A stretch of DNA of 42,693 nt from Bacteroidales bacterium. GTDB lineage: Bacteria; Bacteroidota; Bacteroidia; Bacteroidales; UBA7960. A program made the position numbers and the translations under genes. Below the pieces are notes generated by a model. That model made no database searches. It saw only the letters and a program-made list of their open reading frames with translations, and was not told where the DNA came from. Location: positions 1 through 42,693 of the forward strand of contig SLCY01000045.1 of assembly GCA_007125585.1 (NCBI GenBank), written 5' to 3'. Numbering within the stretch: the stretch's first letter is position 1; the number at the start of each line of letters is the position of its first letter. Shown here piece by piece: positions 18,098-27,237 of this stretch.

Positions 18098-18679
18098 TCA
18101 TTGATATTTTCTGTTCAATATTTCAGAAAAGATCACTGCCGTTCTCAAATCAAATTCAGGGATTCCCTCTGAAGGCTGATAATCAGCATCTTCTTCTTCC
18201 ATGGCAAGCCTTTTGGCCTCATCCTCCTTATACGATTGTATCATCTCTTCAATGGTCAGCTTCTTCCCTTCTGAGACAAACTCAAAATCCTCAGAAACCC
18301 CTGTCTGCCCTTCAACCCCCTCAAAAACCCCTCCTTTTGTGTCCTGTCCTTCATCCCATGATTGTTCTTTGTCCGCCTGCTGCCGCTCTGACCATTCCCT
18401 TTCACGACGACCCTCATGGCCATAGGTATCCCTTCGCTCCTTCCTTTCAGCAGCTTCATAGACCGGCTCCTTTTTAGGCTGCTTCTCTTCCTTCTTTTTT
18501 CCGCCGCCAAAAAACTCCTCCAGCACCTCTTCAACACTTGCCTCATCATCCGGCGGGGCTGTTTGCTCCTGTGGTACAGGCTTCGGCTTCCCTTCCGGTC
18601 TGTCCTTTTTGGGCTTGCGGCGCAAAAAGCTGACCAAAAGCCAGATAACAACCAGTACGATATATATTAACTCTTCCAT
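18098..18679 (-). CDS. Hypothetical protein, N-terminal membrane anchor with charged low-complexity region
   Basis: N-terminal TM IYIVLVVIWLLVSFL then K/E-rich linker; good upstream -7 box TAATTTTG. Confidence 0.7.
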   Translation of the reverse strand: MEELIYIVLVVIWLLVSFLRRKPKKDRPEGKPKPVPQEQTAPPDDEASVEEVLEEFFGGGKKKEEKQPKKEPVYEAAERKERRDTYGHEGRREREWSERQQADKEQSWDEGQDTKGGVFEGVEGQTGVSEDFEFVSEGKKLTIEEMIQSYKEDEAKRLAMEEEDADYQPSEGIPEFDLRTAVIFSEILNRKYQ

Positions 18680-18799
18680 AGTCGAGGGTTTAAAATGAAC
18701 CGCAATAACAAAATTACCAAAAAATGGTAACTTTACAGAGAAATATTGTGATCATTTTCCGGGCCTCTGAACCGGGGCTCACCCGTAAGTTTCAACAAC

Positions 18800-19261
18800 A
18801 TGATCATCGACCGGTATTCCACGATCAACAAATCATACGCCCTGCTGGCCCTGGTGGCAATCCTTTCAGCAGGCTTTCTCAATGCCTGCGACAAGGATCG
18901 TGAACATCCCGTACCCTATGTTCATGTTGAATTCAACTTCAACATCATCCATTACAACCTGAATAGCCCGGGTTTGTCGCACCAGTTTTCACAGTCTGAG
19001 TCGGGAGGTGTTCAGGGCATTATTGTTTACAGGCTGTCAATGGATGAGTTCAGGGCCTACGACCGTGCCTGTCCCTGCGACCCGTTTCATTGCAAGGTAA
19101 GCATTAAAGAGGACGACCTTTTGCGGGCGACCGACCCATGTTGCGGATCCGTCTTCCTGCTGATTGACGGCACCGTGACCGAAGGTGACGCAGGGTTCCC
19201 CCTGAAAACATACCGCACCGAGTTTAATGAACAAACCAACCGGCTGAGGATCACAAACTAG
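18800..19261 (+). CDS. Putative lipoprotein with degenerate Rieske-like domain
   Basis: Signal peptide plus lipobox-like LNAC; IVYRLSMDEFRAYDRACPCDPFHC...DPCCGSVFLLIDGTVTEGDAGFPLKTY resembles the Rieske fold layout. Confidence 0.65.
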   Translation: MIIDRYSTINKSYALLALVAILSAGFLNACDKDREHPVPYVHVEFNFNIIHYNLNSPGLSHQFSQSESGGVQGIIVYRLSMDEFRAYDRACPCDPFHCKVSIKEDDLLRATDPCCGSVFLLIDGTVTEGDAGFPLKTYRTEFNEQTNRLRITN

Positions 19262-19299
19262 ATGCTGTTGTGTCGGTTAAGTCACAGAAATTTTTTCTC

Positions 19300-19367
19300 A
19301 GGTAAAAAAAAGAAAATCTGCGCTGACATTTCAACAGCCGGACAACCCGGCTGCTGTCTCAACGCAG
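19300..19367 (-). terminator. Nested hairpin with T-rich tract on the minus strand, possible ahcY terminator
   Basis: CTGCG-ct-GACA-tttcaa-CAGCCGG-acaac-CCGGCTG-c-TGTC-tcaa-CGCAG (19318-19367); minus strand continues ATTTTCTTTTTTTTACC. Confidence 0.5.
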
Positions 19368-19506
19368 CACCCCCATGATTGGCAAGGGGATCAGGATGCA
19401 AGTCCCCAGACAGGGCACTGAACGCCTTTCGCCTGACCGGAGAAAAGGGTCACAGGCCTTCCCTCACCGGGACACCTTTCTGTCCTGGCATTCGGGAATG
19501 GAAGTC

Positions 19507-20928
19507 CTAATAACGATAATAGTCAGGCTTGTAAGGCCCTTCTTTGCTTACACCGATATAGGTGGCTTGTTCCGCAGACAGCTTTGTCAGCCGCACACCG
19601 ATCTTCTCCAGGTGCAGCCGGGCCACTTCTTCATCCAGGTGTTTGGGCAGGCAATAGACACCGAGCTCATAGTCCTTCTTCCAGAGGTCTATCTGAGCAA
19701 GCACCTGGTTGGTGAAGCTGTTGCTCATCACGAAAGAGGGGTGGCCGGTGGCACATCCCAGGTTGACCAGGCGGCCTTCTGCGAGAAGGAATATTTCATG
19801 GCCGTCGGGAAAAATGTATTTGTCGACCTGGGGCTTGATATTGACCTTTTTGATGCCTGCCCACGCCTCCAGCTGCTCTACCTGTATCTCGTTGTCGAAG
19901 TGTCCTATGTTGCAGATGATTGACTGGTCTTTCATCTTCGCCATATGTTCGGCAGTGATCACATCCTTGTTGCCCGTGGCGGTAACAAAGATGTTTCCTT
20001 CATCCAAAACGTTTTCTATCGTCTTCACTTCAAAGCCTTCCATTGCAGCTTGAAGGGCACAGATAGGATCGATCTCTGTCACGACCACCCGGGCACCGTA
20101 GCTGCGCATGGAGTGTGCACACCCCTTGCCCACATCGCCATAACCGGCAATGACAACCACTTTGCCAGCAATCATCACATCCATGGCCCTCTTGATGCCA
20201 TCGGCCAGCGATTCACGGCAACCGTACAAATTATCGAACTTTGACTTGGTGACGGAGTTGTTCACATTGATGGCCGGCACCAGGAGCTCGCCTTTTTCCA
20301 TCATCTGGTAAAGACGGTTGACGCCTGTTGTGGTCTCTTCCGAAATCCCTTTCAGGTCCCCTGCAATACGGTGCCATTTTCGCGGATCATCGGCGTGTAT
20401 GGAACGGATAAGCTCCTGTATGATGGCTTCTTCCTTGTTGTCCGGCTTTTTGTTGAGCACCGACGGGTCTATTTCTGCCCGGTAACCCTGATGCACCAAC
20501 AAGGTGGCATCGCCACCATCGTCAACAATCAGATGCGGCCCCTTCCCCTCAGGGAAGGTAAGGGCCTGGTTGGTACACCACCAGTACTCTTCCAGGGTCT
20601 CTCCCTTCCAGGCAAACACAGCAATGCCCGCCTTCACCATGGTCGCCGCTGCATGATCCTGGGTAGAAAAAATGTTGCAGCTGGCCCAGCGTACATCGGC
20701 ACCCAAAGCCTTCAGGGTCTCCATCAGGACAGCCGTCTGCACCGTCATATGCAACGAGCCGGTGATGCGGGCACCCTCCAGGGGCCGCTCACGACCATAT
20801 TTCTCCCGCAACGACATCAATCCCGGCATCTCCTTCTCCGCAATCTCAATCTCCTTGCGTCCAAAATCAGACAGTGAAAGATCTTTTATCTTATAATCCA
20901 GTTTACTTTGCGTTAACGCCTTTTCCAT
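19507..20928 (-). CDS. ahcY: Adenosylhomocysteinase
   Basis: [39 protein letters not shown]-terminal KPDYYRY. Confidence 0.98.
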   Translation of the reverse strand: MEKALTQSKLDYKIKDLSLSDFGRKEIEIAEKEMPGLMSLREKYGRERPLEGARITGSLHMTVQTAVLMETLKALGADVRWASCNIFSTQDHAAATMVKAGIAVFAWKGETLEEYWWCTNQALTFPEGKGPHLIVDDGGDATLLVHQGYRAEIDPSVLNKKPDNKEEAIIQELIRSIHADDPRKWHRIAGDLKGISEETTTGVNRLYQMMEKGELLVPAINVNNSVTKSKFDNLYGCRESLADGIKRAMDVMIAGKVVVIAGYGDVGKGCAHSMRSYGARVVVTEIDPICALQAAMEGFEVKTIENVLDEGNIFVTATGNKDVITAEHMAKMKDQSIICNIGHFDNEIQVEQLEAWAGIKKVNIKPQVDKYIFPDGHEIFLLAEGRLVNLGCATGHPSFVMSNSFTNQVLAQIDLWKKDYELGVYCLPKHLDEEVARLHLEKIGVRLTKLSAEQATYIGVSKEGPYKPDYYRY

Positions 20929-20949
20929 ATTTTTGTGCCTTTATATTCT

Positions 20950-20965
20950 TATTTTTGCAAAGATA
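20950..20965. promoter_or_regulatory. Two abutting -7 boxes facing opposite directions (PPTase plus strand, ahcY minus strand)
   Basis: TATTTTTG (20950-20957, plus) immediately followed by CAAAGATA (20958-20965, minus TATCTTTG). Confidence 0.55.
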
Positions 20966-20997
20966 ATATTTATTGTGGACATCGTAAACAGGGACAC

Positions 20998-21636
20998 ATG
21001 GGGCTTTTCCTGAAAAAAACCATACCACATGGCACCCTGGGCATCTGGGAAATTGTGGAACCCCTCGGGGAACTATACCGGAAGGCCAGCCTGACAACCG
21101 CCGAACAAAAGTTTTATGCCTCCCTGCTTTCACCCCTCCGGAAAAAGCACTGGCTCAGCTACCGGTTAATCCTGCCATACCTCTTAGAACCGGATTCGGC
21201 CTCGGGCATCTCCTACGATCAATACGGAAAGCCACACCTGGACAATGGCGCCGGGCATATTTCGGTAGCCCACTCAGGAAAGTATTCTGCCCTCATCACC
21301 AGTCAAACGAAAGCCGTGGGGGTTGACATTGAAGCATTGCATCCAAAAATATTCAAACTAACACACAAGTTCCTCTCCGATGAAGAGCTTGAATACAAAT
21401 TCAACACCAACGCCTGGGAGAGCCTCTATCTAATCTGGTGTGCCAAAGAAGCCCTTTATAAGCTTTATGGGAAAAAGGGGCTCTCATTCAGAGAACACAT
21501 ACTTATCGAACCCTTTGTCTTCACCGGCAACGGAAAAATTACAGGCCATATCAAAACACAAGAAACATCAGGTCGCTATAGCCTTTTCTATGAAAGCATT
21601 GAGAACTATCTCCTGGTCTACACCATCGACATTTGA
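20998..21636 (+). CDS. 4'-phosphopantetheinyl transferase superfamily protein
   Basis: ISVAHSGKYSALIT, AVGVDIEAL, WCAKEALYKLYGKKGLSF; ATG at 20998 preferred. Confidence 0.9.
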   Translation: MGLFLKKTIPHGTLGIWEIVEPLGELYRKASLTTAEQKFYASLLSPLRKKHWLSYRLILPYLLEPDSASGISYDQYGKPHLDNGAGHISVAHSGKYSALITSQTKAVGVDIEALHPKIFKLTHKFLSDEELEYKFNTNAWESLYLIWCAKEALYKLYGKKGLSFREHILIEPFVFTGNGKITGHIKTQETSGRYSLFYESIENYLLVYTIDI

Positions 21637-21771
21637 TGCAAGGCATTATTCACAATGAACAATTCAAGCTGCTGATTTGCCCCTGGTAATGCACCACCGG
21701 CCCCGGTACAGGGTAAAGAGGCCGTAGATTCTAGCAGGTGCATCAGAAGCGGTGATCTTTCTTTTTGGCAG

Positions 21772-21802
21772 CTTTTTCTTTGGATGGGAGCCAAAGAAAA
21801 AG
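21772..21802. repeat. 12-bp perfect-stem hairpin inside copy D
   Basis: CTTTTTCTTTGG-atgggag-CCAAAGAAAAAG. Confidence 0.9.
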
Positions 21803-21843
21803 TACATCGAACGTCAAAAAAAAGCACAAGAAAAAAATTCATG

Positions 21844-21851
21844 TATATTTG
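21844..21851 (+). promoter_or_regulatory. -7 box TATATTTG at the end of copy D, directed at the S8 protease gene
   Basis: TTCATGTATATTTGG, 36 nt before the ATG at 21887. Confidence 0.6.
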
Positions 21852-21886
21852 GACGTCCATTCTAATTATTAATCAAAACAACCATT

Positions 21887-24800
21887 ATGAAACGAAAGAT
21901 TTTTACATTGTGTTTGCTGGTCATTTTTGCAGTGACCGGTTCATCTTCTGTGTATGGCATGCATGGCAGCGAGACCTCATCGGGCAGCTCCATCACCTTA
22001 TTTGGAGAGCGCCCGCCGGTCAAATGGCAGGATGTTCCTGCTGATGCTTTTGAACCTGGGTTGATCCAGATCAAGTTTCACCCCGGCATGACGAAGACCC
22101 TTTCAAGGGGTATTTTTGAAAGCAGGGAAAATGAGGTTGTAATCATTGGACACCCTGACATTGACGCGTTGAACCAGCGATTTGGGGCAACACGCTACAA
22201 GTCCCTTATATATGGCCTGTATGACAGATCGCCCAAAAGCAGGGGCTTAGAGGCAAGACATCAGTCATGGGGCCTGCATCTGTGGTATGAGGTTCAGGTT
22301 GATCAGAGGGAGGACTTGATGACCATCATTGAGGCTTTCAGGCGACTGCCTGAAGTGGTTGTCGCAGAGCCGGTGCTTATAAAACAAAAGATTGAGCCGG
22401 TTGCTACATCAACCATCAGGGAACAGGGAGCCACAGGTGAAAAGATGAGTCCCAACGACGAGTTTTACGGCCTGCAGTATGGATTTAAAAACACCGGTCA
22501 GGATATCCGCGGTGTTACCGGCACCCCGGGTGCCGATATCAGCGCCGAGCCTGCCTGGGACATTGTGACTGGCAATCCGGATGTAATTGTTGCCGTTATC
22601 GACGGCGGCATTCAATACGATCACCCCGATCTTGCCGGCAATATCTGGCCGGGTATCGGTCCCGACGGCACCAATACCAAAGCCGATGACCATGGAACCC
22701 ATGTGGCAGGTACCGTGGCCGCCATGACCAACAACGACATCGGGGTGGCCGGATCGGCCGGAGGTGACGGAACACCCGAAAGTGGGGTGAAACTGATGAG
22801 CCTTGACCTTTTTGATGGTTCGCACGGGTTGAATACCCTGCAAATGAACATGTACGCAGCAGATAACGGAGCAGCAGTATCACAAAACAGCTGGGGGTAC
22901 CGGAATCCGGGCGTTTATAACCAGTCTGACCTCGACGGGATAGACTATTTCAATGCCCATGGTGGTGGCGAGGTGTTGAATGGTGGTCTGACCGTTTTTG
23001 CCGCCGGCAACAGCAATGACGACGGACAGTGGTACCCTGCATATTATTCCGGTTCCATGGCGGTAGCATCAACTGACAATCGCGACCAGAAGTCAAGCTT
23101 TTCCAATTATGGCTCATGGATCGACCTGTCGGCTCCCGGCACCGATATTGCCAGCACAGCATCCGGTAACAGTTATGTATGGATGTCAGGAACCTCTATG
23201 TCATGTCCGCATGTTTCAGGTATCGCCGCCCTGGTTCTTTCCTATGCACCCGGCGCGATGTCCAACCAGGACTTGTGGGATCTGCTGGTTGCCACAACAG
23301 ACAATATCGACAGTCAGAACTCCAACCATGTGGGTCTGCTGGGATCGGGCAGGTTAAATGCTTACCAGGCCATACAGGCAGCCCAGGCTTTTCTTGGTGG
23401 CGTTGAGCGGCCTGCAAGCCTCAGTGCAACCACCCTGGGTGAAGATGCCATAACACTCGCATGGCAAACCAACGCCAACAATGATGCAGTGCTTTTAGCT
23501 TTCTCTGAGAATGGAGATTTTGGAACACCCAACGACGGCACCACCTATTCTTCCGGACAAACGATTAACGGAGGAGGCACGGTACTCTACTACGGGCAGT
23601 CGCAAACCAGTATGACACACAGTGATCTCGATTATGCAAGCACCTATTACTACAGGGCATGGTCGTACGATGGAAACGAATATTCGGGACACCGGGCAGC
23701 ACAGGCAACCACCTTCCCACCAGACAACTTCCCGCTTCCATTTACAGAGAGTTTTGACGATTCGCCGGAAATTCCCCTGGGCTGGTCAACATACGGGACC
23801 GCTGAATGGTCAGTAGGCACCTTTTCCAACGGTGTGACCGGAACCACAGGCAATTATGCATATGTGGAAATGAGCGGCAACACGGCCAGGACAGCACACC
23901 TCGAAAGTCCGAACCTTGTTTTCAGTGATTTCACCGATATACGCCTGGAATTTGAGCACCGTTACAACCATGAGAGAAGCACAGCCATCCTGGCCTACAG
24001 CCTCAATGACGGAGGCAGCTGGACAACCATTCAGGCATGGTCGGGCAATACCGGAACCGCGAGTTTCGATCAGGTCATCGGTGAACTGGCCGGGCAACCC
24101 AATGTAAGGTTCCGCTGGACATTGGCATTTGAAGGTGGTGGACCACCTCATAGGTCAAGAAGCTGGAGCATCGATGATGTATCTGTTACCGGTACAACGG
24201 CAGGGACAACCTATACCATCACAGCGACGGCCGGAACCGGAGGTTCAATCAACCCGGCGGGTAACATTACCGTGGCCGAGGGGGACAATCAAAGTTTCAG
24301 CATCACCCCTGCAGATGGATTTGAAATCGAAGATGTGGTGGTCGACGACACCAGCGTGGGGGCAGTCACGGAATATACGTTCAGCAACGTTACAGCCGAC
24401 CACACCATTCACGCCACCTTCGAAGAAGTCCCTGTGATCACCTTCACCATCCTGGCATCGGCCGGCGACGGGGGCAGCATCAGTCCTTCGGGAACCATCA
24501 CCGTGGCAGAAGGTGATGACCAAAGCTTTTCCATTACTGCCGACAGTGGTTTTGAAATTGCTGATGTAGTTGTGGATGGTAACAGTGTGGGTGCTGTCAC
24601 AGCCTATACATTTAACAATGTTACAGCCGATCACACCATCCATGCTGCTTTTGAAACAGCACCGGAAGATCCGTGTCTGATCACCTCATTACCCTACCTG
24701 CAAGACTTTGACGCTGCAGCAGCCATTCCGGAATGCTGGGAAAGTGTGACCAATGAAGGTGATGTTGCATGGCAGGTGGGTACTTTCAACGGCGGTTTGA

Positions 24801-25477
24801 GCGGCACCACTGGTAATTATGCCTATTTCTATTACCAGGGTAACCGGGGCAGAAACGCTGACCTGATCAGCCAGCCCTTCGATTTTAGCGATTATATAGA
24901 CATCAACCTGGCATTTACCCATTACCATGTGGCAAGCCGGAGTTCGGTCGGACTCTATTACAGCACCGACGGCGGCAATAACTGGAACACGATACAGACC
25001 TGGAGCAGCAGCACCAGCAATCCGGCAAGCTTCAGTCAAAGTCTGCCCGCACTGGCAGGCGAGCAGCATGTGATCTTCCGCTGGAACATGAATTATCCCG
25101 GTGGCGGTCCGCCAAGGGAGTCCAGAAGCTGGAGTGTGGATGATATTGTCGTAAATGGAGCAACTACTCAGGGCGGAGATGAAGCACCTGAGCCTTTAGC
25201 CGGGGACACGGACATTTCAGAACTCAGTGATTTGGAAATGATCTGCTTCCCGAATCCTGCAACCGATCAGGTGAACATCTCTTTCAACCGTGATGTGAAA
25301 AATGGAACGATCATTTTTACCGATATCTCAGGAAGAAATGTATATCAACTGACCATAACGGAACTGTCTGAACAGGAAACTGTCAGCATCAATACAGGCA
25401 ACTGGCCCGGTGGACTTTTTGTGGTCCGTCTGATCACCAACGATGGAACAACCACGCAGATCATTGCCATAAAATAA
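21887..25477 (+). CDS. Secreted S8 (subtilisin-like) serine protease, multidomain, T9SS type A sorting tail
   Basis: Signal peptide; VIVAVIDGGIQYDHPD, DDHGTHVAGTVAA, MSGTSMSCPHVSGIAAL; FN3-like, two MAM/jelly-roll-like and two InlB-type repeat modules; C-terminal FPNPATDQVNI... Confidence 0.95.
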   Translation: MKRKIFTLCLLVIFAVTGSSSVYGMHGSETSSGSSITLFGERPPVKWQDVPADAFEPGLIQIKFHPGMTKTLSRGIFESRENEVVIIGHPDIDALNQRFGATRYKSLIYGLYDRSPKSRGLEARHQSWGLHLWYEVQVDQREDLMTIIEAFRRLPEVVVAEPVLIKQKIEPVATSTIREQGATGEKMSPNDEFYGLQYGFKNTGQDIRGVTGTPGADISAEPAWDIVTGNPDVIVAVIDGGIQYDHPDLAGNIWPGIGPDGTNTKADDHGTHVAGTVAAMTNNDIGVAGSAGGDGTPESGVKLMSLDLFDGSHGLNTLQMNMYAADNGAAVSQNSWGYRNPGVYNQSDLDGIDYFNAHGGGEVLNGGLTVFAAGNSNDDGQWYPAYYSGSMAVASTDNRDQKSSFSNYGSWIDLSAPGTDIASTASGNSYVWMSGTSMSCPHVSGIAALVLSYAPGAMSNQDLWDLLVATTDNIDSQNSNHVGLLGSGRLNAYQAIQAAQAFLGGVERPASLSATTLGEDAITLAWQTNANNDAVLLAFSENGDFGTPNDGTTYSSGQTINGGGTVLYYGQSQTSMTHSDLDYASTYYYRAWSYDGNEYSGHRAAQATTFPPDNFPLPFTESFDDSPEIPLGWSTYGTAEWSVGTFSNGVTGTTGNYAYVEMSGNTARTAHLESPNLVFSDFTDIRLEFEHRYNHERSTAILAYSLNDGGSWTTIQAWSGNTGTASFDQVIGELAGQPNVRFRWTLAFEGGGPPHRSRSWSIDDVSVTGTTAGTTYTITATAGTGGSINPAGNITVAEGDNQSFSITPADGFEIEDVVVDDTSVGAVTEYTFSNVTADHTIHATFEEVPVITFTILASAGDGGSISPSGTITVAEGDDQSFSITADSGFEIADVVVDGNSVGAVTAYTFNNVTADHTIHAAFETAPEDPCLITSLPYLQDFDAAAAIPECWESVTNEGDVAWQVGTFNGGLSGTTGNYAYFYYQGNRGRNADLISQPFDFSDYIDINLAFTHYHVASRSSVGLYYSTDGGNNWNTIQTWSSSTSNPASFSQSLPALAGEQHVIFRWNMNYPGGGPPRESRSWSVDDIVVNGATTQGGDEAPEPLAGDTDISELSDLEMICFPNPATDQVNISFNRDVKNGTIIFTDISGRNVYQLTITELSEQETVSINTGNWPGGLFVVRLITNDGTTTQIIAIK
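24213..24656 (+). repeat. Tandem duplicated ~70 aa module within the S8 protease
   Basis: YTITATAGTGGSINPAGNITVAEGDNQSFSITPADGFEIEDVVVDDTSVGAVTEYTFSNVTADHTIHATFE and TFTILASAGDGGSISPSGTITVAEGDDQSFSITADSGFEIADVVVDGNSVGAVTAYTFNNVTADHTIHAAFE. Confidence 0.92.
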
Positions 25478-25511
25478 GCGAGAACAATTTTTGTTTTCGC
25501 ATGCATATGCA

Positions 25512-25555
25512 CTGAATGAGCGAGGCTGCCCATTTTGGCAGCCTCGCTCATTCAG
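25512..25555. terminator. 19-bp perfect hairpin downstream of the S8 protease gene; terminator-like but without a T-tract
   Basis: CTGAATGAGCGAGGCTGCC-catttt-GGCAGCCTCGCTCATTCAG. Confidence 0.6.
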
Positions 25556-25637
25556 CGAAATATGGAGTACCATGGCCAGATTGAAATGCCGGCCGGATAG
25601 GCCTGCGCAGACTGAAGTGGCCGTGGTTTTTAGCAGA

Positions 25638-25750
25638 TGCATCAGAAGCGGTGATCTTTCTTTTTGGCAGCTTTTTCTTTGGATGGGAGCCAAAGAAAAA
25701 GTACATCGAACGTCAAAAAAAAGCACAAGAAAAAAAATCATGTATATTTG
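25638..25750 (+). repeat. 113 bp direct repeat, copy E, upstream of lpdA
   Basis: 112/113 identical to 21739-21851; contains the same hairpin at 25671-25701. Confidence 0.95.
25743..25750 (+). promoter_or_regulatory. -7 box TATATTTG at the end of copy E, directed at lpdA
   Basis: AAAAAAAATCATGTATATTTGAC; about 50 nt before the ATG at 25800. Confidence 0.6.
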
Positions 25751-25799
25751 ACTTGTCTTACGACATTCCGACATTTTAATGAACATAAAACCAGATGAC

Positions 25800-27191
25800 A
25801 TGAAATACGATCTGATAGTTCTGGGCAGCGGCCCGGGAGGCTATGTGGCAGCCATCAGGGCCTCACAACTGGGCATGAAGGTAGGCGTGGTGGAAAAAGC
25901 TGAGCTTGGCGGCGTATGTCTCAACTGGGGATGTATCCCCACCAAGGCTTTGTTGAAAAGCGCACAGGTGTTTGAATATTTGCAGCATGCCGCCGACTAT
26001 GGTGTGACCGTCGGGGGTGAAGCAAAAGCCAAACTGCCCGACATGGTAAAAAGAAGCCGGGGGGTGGCTGCCGGGATGAGCAAAGGGATACAGTTCCTCT
26101 TTAAGAAAAACAAGATCGACCACATCCAGGGACATGGAAAGGTGGTCTCCGGGAAAAAAGTAGCTGTCGAAGGCGACGATGGCAAGGCCACCGAATATCA
26201 GGCAAATCATATCCTGATCGCTACAGGCGCCCGCAGCCGGCAGCTTGACAGCCTGCCGCAGGACGGCAAGAAGGTGATCGGCTACCGCGAGGCCATGGTG
26301 CTTGACAAACAACCCGAATCAATGGTCGTGGTGGGCTCCGGAGCCATCGGGACGGAGTTTGCCTATTTCTACAACGCGATCGGCACAAAAGTCACATTGG
26401 TGGAATTCCTGCCCAACATCCTGCCCCTGGAAGATGAAGAGGTATCCAAACAGCTGGAGCGCACCTTCAAGAAGGCAAAGATCAAGGTGATGACAAACAG
26501 CTCGGTTGAAACCGTCGACACCAAAGGGAAGAAATGCAAGGTGAAGGTAAAGACAAAAAAAGGGGAAGAGACGATCGAGGCCGACGTGGTATTGTCGGCG
26601 GTGGGCATCAGCCCGAACATCGAAAACATCGGACTGGAAGAGACGGGTATAAAGACTGAACAGGGAAAGATCGTGGTGGATCAATTCTACCGTACCAACA
26701 CCGAGGGTGTTTACGCCATCGGAGATGTTGTGTCCGGCCCCGCCCTGGCACATGTGGCTTCTGCTGAAGGCATCATCTGCGTTGAACACATTGCCGGGAA
26801 AAATCCCGCCCCGTTGGACTACAACAATATCCCCGCCTGTACCTACTGCTCTCCCGAGGTGGCCTCGGTAGGGTATACGGAAAAAGCCGCCAAAGAAGCC
26901 GGCTACGAGCTGAAGACAGGCAAGTTTCCGTTCTCCGCTTCCGGCAAGGCCAGTGCTGCCGGTGCCAAAGAAGGCTTTGTAAAGGTGATCTTCGATGCAC
27001 GGTACGGCGAACTGCTGGGCGTGCATATGATAGGCGCAAACGTTACGGAGATGATCGCGGAGGCTGTGGTGGCCAGAAAGCTGGAAACCACAGGCCACGA
27101 AATGATCAAGGCCGTCCACCCCCACCCCACCATGTCGGAAGCCATCATGGAGGCCGCTGCCGCCGCTTACGGCGAAGTCATACACATGTAG
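25800..27191 (+). CDS. lpdA: Dihydrolipoyl dehydrogenase
   Basis: YDLIVLGSGPGGYVAAIRASQLG, GGVCLNWGCIPTKALL, HPHPTMSEAIMEAA; ATG 25800 preferred to 25779. Confidence 0.97.
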   Translation: MKYDLIVLGSGPGGYVAAIRASQLGMKVGVVEKAELGGVCLNWGCIPTKALLKSAQVFEYLQHAADYGVTVGGEAKAKLPDMVKRSRGVAAGMSKGIQFLFKKNKIDHIQGHGKVVSGKKVAVEGDDGKATEYQANHILIATGARSRQLDSLPQDGKKVIGYREAMVLDKQPESMVVVGSGAIGTEFAYFYNAIGTKVTLVEFLPNILPLEDEEVSKQLERTFKKAKIKVMTNSSVETVDTKGKKCKVKVKTKKGEETIEADVVLSAVGISPNIENIGLEETGIKTEQGKIVVDQFYRTNTEGVYAIGDVVSGPALAHVASAEGIICVEHIAGKNPAPLDYNNIPACTYCSPEVASVGYTEKAAKEAGYELKTGKFPFSASGKASAAGAKEGFVKVIFDARYGELLGVHMIGANVTEMIAEAVVARKLETTGHEMIKAVHPHPTMSEAIMEAAAAAYGEVIHM

Positions 27192-27237
27192 GAAAAGGCC
27201 GGGGCAACAATCCCCCTTAACGCCAAACAACAAACCC

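Larger units (their letters stand above)
21739..21851 (+). repeat. 113 bp direct repeat, copy D, upstream of the S8 protease gene
   Basis: 112/113 identical to 25638-25750. Confidence 0.95.

Noticed and set aside
25328-25801. 157 aa minus-strand ORF sharing FFLVLFFDVRCTFSLAPIQRKSCQKERSPLLMHLL with the ORF at 21618-21860
   Set aside because: The similarity comes from the 113 bp DNA repeat; it overlaps the S8 gene end and hairpins, with no sign of protein-level selection.
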